From Ligilactobacillus salivarius DSM 20555 = ATCC 11741 (GTDB lineage: Bacteria; Bacillota; Bacilli; Lactobacillales; Lactobacillaceae), in contig NZ_AYYT01000015.1 of the NCBI RefSeq assembly GCF_001435955.1, positions 1 to 48,132 on the forward strand: a stretch of 48,132 bases of DNA, written 5' to 3'. How positions within the stretch are numbered: position 1 is the first letter of the stretch; each line of letters opens with the position of its first letter. A model generated the notes under the pieces. It did not search any database, was not told where the DNA came from, and worked only from the letters and a program-made list of their open reading frames with translations. The position numbers were made by a program, and so were the translations under genes. This document shows positions 8,050 through 16,239 of the stretch, piece by piece.

Positions 8050-9909
8050 ATGAATGTATTAAACTATCAATTGTTTAAGATTCTTACGACAAATGATTCG
8101 ATTACAGTAGATAGGTTAGTTAGTGAGTTACAGGTATCTAAAAAAACTTTACAAAAGTATATAACGAGTTTGAATGAAGAATTAGGCGAAATAGCTGAGA
8201 TTCAAGAAAAAAATCAAAAATATTATTTGAAAGTCGAAGATTATGCTAGATTAGCTAAATTTCAGACACATTATTTAAAGACAACTTTGGATTTCAATAA
8301 TCCTTTAAAACGTCAAGCGTACATATTATTGATGCTGATTAAATCTAAAGGATATATGTTACTTGATGATTTATCTGAATATTTGATGGTAAGTAAAGGT
8401 ACAATCAATCGTGATATTAAAGAAATAAAACTTCTATTAAAAGATTACGATACTACTATTCGATCGGTAAGTAACAACGGGGTAATGTTAGAAAGTAAGG
8501 CAGATTGTCAAATTGCTTTCATTCTACGTAACTTTGTTTGTGACTACTATGATTTGGGTGAGAAACTAGCAATTGAAGAAAAGCAGGAAATAACCAAATT
8601 AGTTAGAAAGTACGATAAAAGTAAAACAGTACGTAATTTAATAATAAGACATTTGAAAATACTTAACTTCTTACATGAGCATGGTAGAAAAATTTCAACG
8701 ACGCCAGATTGTTATTATGAATTGACTAGTTCTGAAGTAAATGACGAAATTCTATCTATATTAAAGAAGTATTTACATTCAAAGGAAATAACAGAAGCAG
8801 AAAAAAGCTTCCTATTAATACCACTGAATATCAATTATAGTAATAGAAATACTGAACGAATAAATAAACGCTTGATGTGGATAGATGAATTATTTGCAGA
8901 AATTTTTAGTCAAGTTAAGGAAAATATCAGTCTAGATATTGATTACAATCGAGTCTTTGAACAGATAAAATATCATTCAATTTTCATGATAAATAGAAGT
9001 GCCACATATATGAGAAATGATGATCTATTTAGTCGAGAAATTGTTGAAAAATATCCAGTGGCAGTAGATTTAGCTATTATGACAGTTAATTTATTAGAAA
9101 GTAAACTGCATATTAAGATTTCAGATAAAGAATTGGGTTATTTAGCACTGTATTATCAAATGGAAATAGAAGATGAAAAAAGAGGGAATCCTCAATATCA
9201 TAAAGTTGCGATTGTTGGTGAAGTAAGTAAAAGTATTCAAAATTTGATTATTAGTAGGTTAAATGAAACTTTTCAAGGAACAACTGAAGCGGATATTTTC
9301 AAGAGTAGTGAAAGTTTCAAGAAATCATCTGAACGTTACTTGATTGTATTTTCAACTTTACCACTTGAAAGTAAAGATGTTACAACTCCAATTGTTAGAA
9401 TTCAGAGTATCTTTAAGAATGACGAATTAGTTAGCAAAGTAACTCTATCGCAAGTTATGGCGGGAATTAGTAGCCAACAAGTAAAATTTAGAATTCAAAG
9501 ATTTGAAGAAAGAATTTCCTATTTGAAAGCTGTTGAGAATTTAATTGATACAGAAATTTCAACAGGTGAATTATTACCAGGATTTAAGCTAGATTGGAAG
9601 AAAAGAGAAGAAAAAATGAGTAATGTCTTCCAAAATGGGATTGCAATTCCGCATATGGTTGATAAATCTAATCATTCTAGAATATTATTGACGGTTGGCA
9701 TCTTATCAAAAGCTGTAAAATATCAAGGAAAAGAAGTAAGAATCATTTTCTTAATAGGTATACCGCAAAATCTAAACTCTAAATTGAGTAAGATTCTGTC
9801 TCACGTATACGACTTAATCTTTATGATTTCAGGATATGATGAAATTTATAATAATTTGTTGGAATATGACATGGATTTACCATTAACGCAGATAACGGAG
9901 GGAATATAG
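8050..9909 (+). CDS. PRD-containing transcriptional regulator of the sorbitol operon (BglG/MtlR-like)
   Basis: This 619-residue regulator has an N-terminal helix-turn-helix (about 1-60), a second HTH (about 85-150; SKGTINRDIKEIK), two PTS-regulation domains (about 180-390), an EIIB-like region (about 400-490) and a C-terminal EIIA-like domain with a candidate phosphorylated His535 in NGIAIPHM. This architecture is that of DNA-binding PRD activators such as MtlR and GutR rather than RNA antiterminators. It should sense sorbitol PTS flux by phosphorylation and activate the operon. It starts 15 bases after srlD and ends directly against gutM, indicating cotranscription. Confidence 0.85.
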   Translation: MNVLNYQLFKILTTNDSITVDRLVSELQVSKKTLQKYITSLNEELGEIAEIQEKNQKYYLKVEDYARLAKFQTHYLKTTLDFNNPLKRQAYILLMLIKSKGYMLLDDLSEYLMVSKGTINRDIKEIKLLLKDYDTTIRSVSNNGVMLESKADCQIAFILRNFVCDYYDLGEKLAIEEKQEITKLVRKYDKSKTVRNLIIRHLKILNFLHEHGRKISTTPDCYYELTSSEVNDEILSILKKYLHSKEITEAEKSFLLIPLNINYSNRNTERINKRLMWIDELFAEIFSQVKENISLDIDYNRVFEQIKYHSIFMINRSATYMRNDDLFSREIVEKYPVAVDLAIMTVNLLESKLHIKISDKELGYLALYYQMEIEDEKRGNPQYHKVAIVGEVSKSIQNLIISRLNETFQGTTEADIFKSSESFKKSSERYLIVFSTLPLESKDVTTPIVRIQSIFKNDELVSKVTLSQVMAGISSQQVKFRIQRFEERISYLKAVENLIDTEISTGELLPGFKLDWKKREEKMSNVFQNGIAIPHMVDKSNHSRILLTVGILSKAVKYQGKEVRIIFLIGIPQNLNSKLSKILSHVYDLIFMISGYDEIYNNLLEYDMDLPLTQITEGI

Positions 9910-10407
9910 ATGATTATTTTAATAGGATTGATTGTTGTAGGGGCGTTTCTCTTACAAGGATTGTTTGGAATCTTTCAAATTAAAAATTTTTCCAGAAATT
10001 ATCGTGAACTAAGATTACTAGGACCTTATCGCATTCTGATTGGTAAAAATCCTAAACGTTTCTTTTCAGGTTCATTGATGTTGATAGCGATAGATAATGA
10101 TGGAAATATAAAAGAAGCCCGTTTAATGCAGGGGGTTACAGTGTTTGCTAAATTTAGAACATTGAAGAAACTCGAAGGCAAAAATATCGCGGTTTTAGCC
10201 GCAGATTATCAAGAGTTAAAGAGAATGAATAAATTGACTAGACAATGTTTATTGAATGCTTACAAAACTTTTGTTGATTTTAAGACACAAAAATTGTCAG
10301 CAAGTGCTTACGATACAAGTGTAAATGTGTTCAACATGCCATTATTTACGAAGATTGGTTTAATGGCAAACAATTTGAAGGCAAATATGTCAAAGAAATT
10401 TAATTAG
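9910..10407 (+). CDS. gutM: glucitol operon activator protein GutM
   Basis: This 165-residue protein has one N-terminal membrane helix (about 2-20) and a basic cytoplasmic remainder with GPYRILIGKNPKRFFSG and GVTVFAKF motifs typical of GutM, an auxiliary activator of glucitol operons. The mechanism of GutM is poorly known. Its start codon directly follows the regulator's stop, and it precedes srlA, the usual place for gutM in Gram-positives. Confidence 0.85.
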   Translation: MIILIGLIVVGAFLLQGLFGIFQIKNFSRNYRELRLLGPYRILIGKNPKRFFSGSLMLIAIDNDGNIKEARLMQGVTVFAKFRTLKKLEGKNIAVLAADYQELKRMNKLTRQCLLNAYKTFVDFKTQKLSASAYDTSVNVFNMPLFTKIGLMANNLKANMSKKFN

Positions 10408-10418
10408 GAGATGATCTC

Positions 10419-10961
10419 ATGGATATAGTTGTAAATCTTGCATCAGGTTTTATGAACCTCTTTGAAACAGGTGGAAAAACATTCATTGGTTGGATGAAGA
10501 CAATCGTACCAGTTGTATTGCTATTATTGGTTTTAATGAATACAATTATTGCATTCTTAGGTGAAGAAAAGATGGATAAGATTGCTAGAGGAGCATCTAA
10601 GAACATCTTTACACGTTATCTAATTTTGCCATTCTTATCAGCATTTATGTTAGGTAATCCAATGTCCTTTACAATGGCTCGTTTCTTACCTGAATACTAC
10701 AAGCCAAGTTACTACGCTGCACAAGCTCAATTCTGTCATACAAGTAATGGGGTATTCCCTCACATCAATCCAGGTGAATTGTTTGTATGGATGGGTATCG
10801 CACAAGGTGTACAAAAATTAGGTTTGAATAGTATGGACTTAGCTATTAGATACTTATTAGTAGGTTTGGTTATGAACTTCATTGGTGGTTGGGTAACTGA
10901 CTTTACAACTGCTTATGTATGTCGCACAACTGGAATTAAGTTATCTAAGACAGTGGATTAA
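10419..10961 (+). CDS. srlA: PTS glucitol/sorbitol-specific EIIC component
   Basis: This 180-residue membrane protein matches SrlA, half of the split sorbitol permease. It has several hydrophobic segments (about 20-50, 65-90, 140-165) and the conserved stretches NPMSFTMARFLPEYYKPSYYAAQAQ and CHTSNGVFPHINPGE. It forms the sorbitol channel with SrlE. The ribosome binding site is AGGAGATGA. The gene lies 16 bases from srlE. Confidence 0.93.
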   Translation: MDIVVNLASGFMNLFETGGKTFIGWMKTIVPVVLLLLVLMNTIIAFLGEEKMDKIARGASKNIFTRYLILPFLSAFMLGNPMSFTMARFLPEYYKPSYYAAQAQFCHTSNGVFPHINPGELFVWMGIAQGVQKLGLNSMDLAIRYLLVGLVMNFIGGWVTDFTTAYVCRTTGIKLSKTVD

Positions 10962-10977
10962 TTGGAGGTAATGAACT

Positions 10978-12003
10978 ATGAGTAAATGGAACAGTATTAA
11001 AATCGTAAAAGGCTCAGGTGGTTGGGGTGGTCCAATCGTTGTAACACCAACAGAAGAAAAACATAAAGTAGTTTATGTAACAGGTGGTAACAGACCAGAT
11101 ATTGTTGATACAATTGTTGAATTAACAGGTATGGAAGCTATTGATGGGTTTAAGACAGCAATTCCTGATGAAGAAATCGCATTAGCAATTGTTGACTGTG
11201 GTGGTACTTTACGTTGTGGTATTTACCCAAGTAAAAATATTTTGACAGTAAATGTTCTTCCAACAGGTAAGAGTGGTCCGTTAGCTAAATACATTACTCC
11301 AGAATTATATGTATCTGCTGTAACTCCAAAACAAATTTCATTAGTAAATGCTGAAGATGCAGAAGCAATTGTTAAACAACAAAATGAAAAGGCTACCAAA
11401 GAAGAAACTGCAGCTGATAAAGAAGATGGAATAGATACTTCTAAAACATTGACACAACAAGGTCATGGTGGTGGATTTATCGCTAAGATTGGTATTGGTG
11501 TAGGTAAAGTTGTTGCTACATTTAACCAAGCTGCTAAGGAATCAGTACAAACAGTTTTGAATACAATTATTCCATTTATGGCATTCGTTGCTTTGCTAAT
11601 CGGTATTATCATGGGTTCCGGTATTGGTAACTGGTTTGCTAAAATCATGGTACCTCTTGCAGGTAACGTTTGGGGATTGATGATTTTAGGTTTCATTTGT
11701 TCATTGCCATTCTTATCACCATTACTTGGACCAGGTGCTGTAATTGCCCAAGTTATCGGTACTCTAATTGGTGTTGAAATTGGTAAAGGTCATATTCCTC
11801 CACAATATGCATTACCAGCATTGTTCGCTATCAATACTCAAAATGCTTGTGACTTCATTCCTGTTGGTTTAGGTCTTGAAGAAGCTAAGCCAGAAACAGT
11901 TGAAGTTGGGGTTACATCTGTATTGTACTCACGTTTCTTAAACGGTTTACCTCGAGTATTTGTAGCATGGTTAGCTAGTTTCGGATTATATTCAGGAAAA
12001 TAA
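10978..12003 (+). CDS. srlE: PTS glucitol/sorbitol-specific EIIBC component
   Basis: This 341-residue protein joins an N-terminal EIIB domain (about 1-170), whose likely phospho-cysteine is Cys74 in [10 protein letters not shown], to a membrane EIIC domain (about 185-341) starting after a charged linker. Motifs such as [10 protein letters not shown] and the pair [12 protein letters not shown] and [16 protein letters not shown] are characteristic of SrlE. It transfers phosphate from EIIA to sorbitol during uptake. The ribosome binding site is TTGGAGG. Confidence 0.93.
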   Translation: MSKWNSIKIVKGSGGWGGPIVVTPTEEKHKVVYVTGGNRPDIVDTIVELTGMEAIDGFKTAIPDEEIALAIVDCGGTLRCGIYPSKNILTVNVLPTGKSGPLAKYITPELYVSAVTPKQISLVNAEDAEAIVKQQNEKATKEETAADKEDGIDTSKTLTQQGHGGGFIAKIGIGVGKVVATFNQAAKESVQTVLNTIIPFMAFVALLIGIIMGSGIGNWFAKIMVPLAGNVWGLMILGFICSLPFLSPLLGPGAVIAQVIGTLIGVEIGKGHIPPQYALPALFAINTQNACDFIPVGLGLEEAKPETVEVGVTSVLYSRFLNGLPRVFVAWLASFGLYSGK

Positions 12004-12039
12004 AAGTAAAAATGAATTGATGATGAGGTGTGATTTGTT

Positions 12040-12420
12040 ATGTTCTTACAAAAGAAAAAGACTAAACTTTACGAAACAGAAGTTATAGAAATTGGTGAAG
12101 AAGCTAAGAATTTCAAGGAAATTAAAATGGTTATCTTATTTGGTGAAGGTGCTCCAGATGCGCTTAGACCATCTTGCTACATCATTAAAGTAAATGAATT
12201 ATCTGGCGAAATAAAGGCAGGCATGACTTTACAAATTGACGATGAAAAATATAAAATAACAGCAGTAGGTAACGAAGTTCAAACTAACTTGAAGAACTTA
12301 GGTCATATAGCTATTAATTTCACAGGAGATAAAACTGCTACATTACCAGGATCAATGTACGTAGAAGAAAAGGAATATCCTGAAATTAATGAAGGTACAA
12401 AAATTGCTATTATAAAATAA
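12040..12420 (+). CDS. srlB: PTS glucitol/sorbitol-specific EIIA component
   Basis: This 126-residue cytosolic protein has the EIIA-glucitol signatures LFGEGAPDALR and NLKNLGHIAINF. His89 in LGHI is the likely HPr-phosphorylated residue, by analogy. It passes phosphate to the EIIB domain of SrlE. The ribosome binding site is GAGGTGTG. A hairpin separates it from the transaldolase gene. Confidence 0.9.
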   Translation: MFLQKKKTKLYETEVIEIGEEAKNFKEIKMVILFGEGAPDALRPSCYIIKVNELSGEIKAGMTLQIDDEKYKITAVGNEVQTNLKNLGHIAINFTGDKTATLPGSMYVEEKEYPEINEGTKIAIIK

Positions 12421-12427
12421 ATTAGGG

Positions 12428-12463
12428 AAGCATAGGGAGCGTTGAGGTTTCTCTATGCTTTTC
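12428..12463 (+). terminator. hairpin between srlB and the transaldolase gene
   Basis: Arms AAGCATAGGGA (12428-12438) and TCTCTATGCTT (12450-12460) form an 11-base stem with one mismatch, followed by a short TTCT. The T-run is weak, so partial read-through into the next gene is likely. Confidence 0.55.
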
Positions 12464-12486
12464 TAGCATGAAAGGACAAAATAGAT

Positions 12487-13167
12487 ATGGAATTTTTATT
12501 AGATACAGTTGATTTGAAAAAGATTAAATATTACTGTGATAAATTAAATGTTAAAGGAGTAACTTCTAATCCAACGATTCTAAAAAAAGATGGAGTAGGC
12601 GATAATTTATTCGCACATCTAAAAAAAATAAAGGAAATTATTGGAGATGAAAGAGAACTCCACGTACAAGTTGTAGCACCTTCTGTATCTGGAATGATAG
12701 ATGAAGCTCACAAAATTGTAGATGAAGTAGGCAAGGATGTATATATTAAAGTTCCAACTACTTTAAATGGGTTAGAAGTCATGAAAAAACTAAAGGCTGA
12801 AGGAATTAGAGTAACAGCAACTGCAATTTATACGGAATTTCAAGGTTATCAAGCAATTAATGTTGGTGTTGACTACTTGGCTCCTTACTATAATAGAATG
12901 TTAAATCAAAATATTGATTCAGCTGAGGTTATTAGAAATCTAGCTAAAAGAATTAACTTAGATAATAGTAATACTAAAATTTTAGCTGCAAGTTTCCATA
13001 ATGTAGCACAAGTAAATGAAGCATTAAGCAATGGTGCTCAAGCTGTAACAGTTGGTCCTGATATTGTGGCATCTGCTTTTAAGATGCCATCTATTTCTCA
13101 AGCTGTGGCAGATTTTAGAAATGACTGGGAAAGTCTATATGGTGATAAAAATATAAATAACTTATAG
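12487..13167 (+). CDS. transaldolase family protein (fructose-6-phosphate aldolase/TalC type)
   Basis: This 226-residue TIM-barrel protein has the small transaldolase/FSA size and motifs: KGVTSNPTIL, the Schiff-base Lys88 in DVYIKVPTT, VTATAIYT, and the tyrosine-containing LAPYYNRM. It may act as transaldolase or as fructose-6-phosphate aldolase; sequence alone does not decide. Its place after the sorbitol PTS genes suggests it handles the fructose 6-phosphate formed by SrlD. The ribosome binding site is AAAGGA. Confidence 0.85.
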   Translation: MEFLLDTVDLKKIKYYCDKLNVKGVTSNPTILKKDGVGDNLFAHLKKIKEIIGDERELHVQVVAPSVSGMIDEAHKIVDEVGKDVYIKVPTTLNGLEVMKKLKAEGIRVTATAIYTEFQGYQAINVGVDYLAPYYNRMLNQNIDSAEVIRNLAKRINLDNSNTKILAASFHNVAQVNEALSNGAQAVTVGPDIVASAFKMPSISQAVADFRNDWESLYGDKNINNL

Positions 13168-13177
13168 TAAGTATAAC

Positions 13178-13215
13178 AAAAAAGCCTCTAAGATGGATTC
13201 TCAGAGGTTTTTATT
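13178..13215. terminator. bidirectional terminator between the transaldolase gene and ldhD
   Basis: A CCTCTAAGA/TCTCAGAGG hairpin (13185-13193 with 13199-13207) is flanked by an A-run and a T-run, serving the convergent genes on both sides. Confidence 0.85.
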
Positions 13216-13228
13216 AAGAATAAACTAA

Positions 13229-14224
13229 TTAGTTTACACGTGTTGAAGCATCGCCAGTTTCCAATACTTCCAAAGTAGCATTTAAACCACCTTCAACTAA
13301 GTTTCTAACAGCTTCATCAGTGTAGTATGCTATGTGTGGTGAGTAGATAATCTTATCAGATTCAAGTACTTTCTTGAATGTTTTGTCTTCAATATCCTTT
13401 CCAGTTAGGTCAATAGGAACTAATGGACCTTCGTGTTCATAAACGTCAAGACCAGCTCCAGCTAAAAGGCCATCGTCTAAAGCTTTCAATAAATCTTCTG
13501 TATCAATTAAAGCACCACGAGCCATGTTAACTAATACAGCGTCAGATTTGAATTTCTTGAACATTTCGTAGTTAAACATGTGATGGTTTTCCTTGAAAGC
13601 AGGCATATGTAAGGAAATAATGTCTGCATCGCGGATAGCATCTTCTACGGAATCACGATATTCCAAGATACCGTCTAATTTGTCACTAGGATATAAATCA
13701 TATCCGACAACTTTAGCACCAAAACCATGGAAGATTTTAGCTACATGGTAACCAATACGGCCAGTTCCGATAACAGCAACTGTCATGTCGCCGATAACAC
13801 GACCTCTGATTTCAGGTTCCCATGAGAAATTATGTTCCTTAACACGTTTTTCAATTAATGGGAATTTACGTACTAAGTTCAATGCTGTAGTTACAGTGTA
13901 TTCAGCAATTGATTCTGGGGAGTAGCTAGGCACGTTAGTAATAATAATGCCATTTTCTTTAGCAGCATCTAAATTGTACATATCATAACCAGCACTACGT
14001 TGTGCGATTTGTTTGATACCAAATTCTTTTAATTTAGGATATAAATCATCAGTAACTTCCGCTACTTGCATTAAAGTTAGACCGTCAAAACCCTTAACTT
14101 CATCAATAGTATCGGATGTAAGGATGTCACTAGTCATATCAATTTTAACGTTGTGTTCTTTTGCCCAGTTTTCAGCCATTGGACGTTCTTCATCACGAAC
14201 ACCAAACATTTTGATTGAAACCAT
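13229..14224 (-). CDS. ldhD: D-lactate dehydrogenase (D-2-hydroxyacid dehydrogenase family)
   Basis: This 331-residue NAD-dependent enzyme should reduce pyruvate to D-lactate. It has the substrate-domain motifs QRSAGYDM and TNVPSYSPESIAE, the Rossmann motif GTGRIG (about 152-157), the catalytic arginine in NMARGALID, the glutamate in DVYEHEG and the histidine in YSPHIAYYTDEA. The strong ribosome binding site AGGAGG lies just upstream on the minus strand (14233-14239). The D-hydroxyisocaproate dehydrogenase branch is an alternative. It is transcribed alone, convergent with the sorbitol operon. Confidence 0.88.
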   Translation of the reverse strand: MVSIKMFGVRDEERPMAENWAKEHNVKIDMTSDILTSDTIDEVKGFDGLTLMQVAEVTDDLYPKLKEFGIKQIAQRSAGYDMYNLDAAKENGIIITNVPSYSPESIAEYTVTTALNLVRKFPLIEKRVKEHNFSWEPEIRGRVIGDMTVAVIGTGRIGYHVAKIFHGFGAKVVGYDLYPSDKLDGILEYRDSVEDAIRDADIISLHMPAFKENHHMFNYEMFKKFKSDAVLVNMARGALIDTEDLLKALDDGLLAGAGLDVYEHEGPLVPIDLTGKDIEDKTFKKVLESDKIIYSPHIAYYTDEAVRNLVEGGLNATLEVLETGDASTRVN

Positions 14225-14367
14225 TAAAAATTCCTCCTCATATAAATGATAACCTTTACAATATATATTATATCATCATTATAACAGAATACTTAAATAT
14301 AAGTGTTAAATTTAATTAATTTTTTACGTTTTTTTCTAATAAAAGAAAGAAACTAAAGAAAAATATA

Positions 14368-14396
14368 TTTACATTGCTCACAATATCACTTATAAT
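14368..14396 (+). promoter_or_regulatory. promoter of the EIIC-like membrane protein gene
   Basis: TTTACA (14368-14373), 17-base spacer, TATAAT (14391-14396). It rules out an upstream ATG at 14374 as a start codon. Confidence 0.75.
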
Positions 14397-14430
14397 AGTG
14401 TGTATATTTTACATAAAGAAGGTGACGAAT

Positions 14431-15480
14431 TTGGAAACAACAAAGATTACACCCAAAGTTTTCATTGATCGTGTTTTAGGTGGTACTGCCATCGGGATTA
14501 TAGTTGGTTTAATTCCTAATGCTGTTCTTGCCGCTATCCTCAAGATGTTCGGCACTAATCCTTTTGCCGTACATTTAGGACAAGCAGCAATTATTTTCCA
14601 ATTAGGAACACCTTTAATTATTGGTACATTGATTGCTCAAAAGTTTGGCTTTGATGGCATGAAGATGACCGTAGTTGGTGGAGCCGCATTTGTAGGTTCT
14701 GGCGTAATTAAATACTTCCCAGCGTTGAATAAAACAGGTGCCTATGTAGGTGCTGGAACAGGGGATATTATTAATACCATGTTAACAGCATCGATTGCAG
14801 TTGGATTAATTCTGTTGATAGGCGATAAATTTGGATCAGTAGCGATCGTTCTAACACCAATTGTAGTAGGAACCGGTGCTGGATTAATTGGGTTCTATAT
14901 GTATCCATATGTTACAGCGATAACTTCTGCAATTGGTAATGTGATTAACACATTTACAGAATTACAACCAGTTTTAATGTGTATTTTAATTGCCTGCTCT
15001 TTTGCAGTGTTAATTATCTCTCCAATTTCAACAGTAGCGATTGCGATGGCTATCCAAGTTAACGGTTTAGCTGCTGGTGCTGCTGCAATGGGAGTTGCTG
15101 CAACAACACTTGTACTTGTAGTAAACTCATGGAAAGTTAACAAGCCAGGGGTAACAATCGCGATTGCCTTAGGTGCGATGAAGATGATGATGCCTAACTT
15201 ATTTAGACGTCCAATTATCTTAGTACCATGTTTCTTTACAGCAATAATTTCTGCAGTTCCTGTAGCTTTGATGTCAATTTCAGGTTCTCCTGCTTCCGGT
15301 GGTTTTGGTTTAGTAGGTTTAGTAGGACCATTGGCATCAATTGAAAAAGGCTTAGGTGTTGTCGCAGCATTGCTAGCATGGTTAGTTATCCCAGTTATTG
15401 CGTCACTTGTCGGTCAATTCTTATTTGAAAAAGTATTTAAGTTATATGACCGCAAAGATGTTTTTGAATTTTTAGGTTAG
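14431..15480 (+). CDS. PTS EIIC-like multi-spanning membrane protein
   Basis: The start is read as the TTG at 14431, which has AGAAGG eight bases upstream and lies after the promoter; this gives 349 residues. The protein is very hydrophobic with about nine to ten membrane segments rich in Gly and Ala, and repeated motifs such as GTGAGLIGF and GSPASGGFGLVGLVGP typical of the PTS_EIIC_2 family. No EIIA or EIIB genes are nearby and the substrate is unknown. Proteins of this group may act as stand-alone transporters. A terminator follows, so it is a single-gene unit. Confidence 0.75.
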   Translation: METTKITPKVFIDRVLGGTAIGIIVGLIPNAVLAAILKMFGTNPFAVHLGQAAIIFQLGTPLIIGTLIAQKFGFDGMKMTVVGGAAFVGSGVIKYFPALNKTGAYVGAGTGDIINTMLTASIAVGLILLIGDKFGSVAIVLTPIVVGTGAGLIGFYMYPYVTAITSAIGNVINTFTELQPVLMCILIACSFAVLIISPISTVAIAMAIQVNGLAAGAAAMGVAATTLVLVVNSWKVNKPGVTIAIALGAMKMMMPNLFRRPIILVPCFFTAIISAVPVALMSISGSPASGGFGLVGLVGPLASIEKGLGVVAALLAWLVIPVIASLVGQFLFEKVFKLYDRKDVFEFLG

Positions 15481-15506
15481 AAAATATTAGAATTGAATAA
15501 TTGATG

Positions 15507-15540
15507 AAGACACTAGAGAAATCTGGTGTCTTTTTTATTT
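15507..15540 (+). terminator. terminator after the EIIC-like gene
   Basis: An 11-base stem (15507-15517 with 15522-15532, one G-T pair), a four-base loop and a long T-run. Confidence 0.85.
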
Positions 15541-15562
15541 TTGATAATCACCTGTTTTTATA

Positions 15563-15580
15563 GTAATTAAAAAAAATTAC
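15563..15580 (+). repeat. operator-like repeat, copy 1
   Basis: GTAATTAAAAAAAATTAC has inverted arms GTAATT/AATTAC around six A. An identical copy lies at 15638-15655. The pair brackets the promoter of the half-HsdS/HsdM-like operon. Confidence 0.75.
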
Positions 15581-15590
15581 AAAAAAAGTG

Positions 15591-15619
15591 TTGTAAATAA
15601 TATCGCACGGTGATATTAT
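15591..15619 (+). promoter_or_regulatory. promoter with inverted repeat in its spacer
   Basis: TTGTAA (15591-15596), 17-base spacer, TATTAT (15614-15619). A perfect 8-base inverted repeat, ATAATATC and GATATTAT (15597-15604 with 15612-15619), fills the spacer and the -10, so this promoter looks heavily controlled. Confidence 0.65.
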
Positions 15620-15637
15620 AAATTTGTAAGTTGATAT

Positions 15638-15655
15638 GTAATTAAAAAAAATTAC
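15638..15655 (+). repeat. operator-like repeat, copy 2
   Basis: Identical 18-base copy of the element at 15563. It ends shortly before the ribosome binding site of the first gene, about 19 bases after the -10. Confidence 0.75.
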
Positions 15656-15672
15656 TAAAAGGAGTGAAGAAT

Positions 15673-16239
15673 ATGAAATTAAAAGAACTGATAAAAATTG
15701 AAAGTGGAGTGAATACCGTTCGCTTAAAAGATAATGAGTATGAACTATATACACTTGAAGATGTGAATTATGACTTAGGTCATGGAGAGGATTATAAGCA
15801 TGAAGTGAGTTATAGAAAAAATATTGTAGCAAGAGGAGACATTGTAACCAATACAGTAGGAAATATGACTAGTATTGTACATACTAAAAATTCTGGTAAA
15901 TTGCTTAATCAAATTTTTATGAAGTTAAGTATTAATAATAAAGAAATATTAGATCCATGGTATTTATGCTACTTATTAAATGAATCGGAATATATCAAAT
16001 ATCAAGAAGCAAGTATTATGGGTGGATCAGTCATTAAAAAGCTGACTAAAGTAAATCTTGAAAATTTAGAGGTTAATTTACCAACTATTGATGAACAAAG
16101 AAAAATAGGTGAAGCGTATAAAGAGACTTTAAGAAAATATACTTTAATAACTGAGAAAGCAGAATTAGAAAAGAATTTGTATTTACAAATGTTAGGGGAA
16201 AAAGATCTTAATAATAGGAGTGTAGTTGAAAATGGATAA
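15673..16239 (+). CDS. single-TRD (half) HsdS-like DNA specificity protein
   Basis: The ATG at 15673, after AAAAGGAG at 15657-15664, gives 188 residues. The protein is one target-recognition domain of the HsdS family followed by a helical arm: KLKELIKIESG, the TRD core with GDIVTNTVGN, then IMGGSVIKKLTKVNLENLEVNLP and IDEQRKIGEAYKETLRKY at the dimerising helix. Normal HsdS has two TRDs in about 400 residues. A half-size subunit would have to dimerise and read a palindromic bipartite site. It overlaps the following HsdM-like gene by eight bases, so the two are translationally coupled. A lone fragment is less likely because the gene has its own promoter and partner. Confidence 0.75.
   Translation: MKLKELIKIESGVNTVRLKDNEYELYTLEDVNYDLGHGEDYKHEVSYRKNIVARGDIVTNTVGNMTSIVHTKNSGKLLNQIFMKLSINNKEILDPWYLCYLLNESEYIKYQEASIMGGSVIKKLTKVNLENLEVNLPTIDEQRKIGEAYKETLRKYTLITEKAELEKNLYLQMLGEKDLNNRSVVENG

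Noticed and set aside
8050-9909. BglG-type RNA antiterminator for the PRD regulator
   Set aside because: It has N-terminal DNA-binding helix-turn-helix domains and EIIB/EIIA-like tails instead of a CAT RNA-binding domain.
14374-14430. ATG at 14374 as start of the EIIC-like gene
   Set aside because: It lies between the -35 and -10 of a near-consensus promoter; TTG 14431 has the ribosome binding site.
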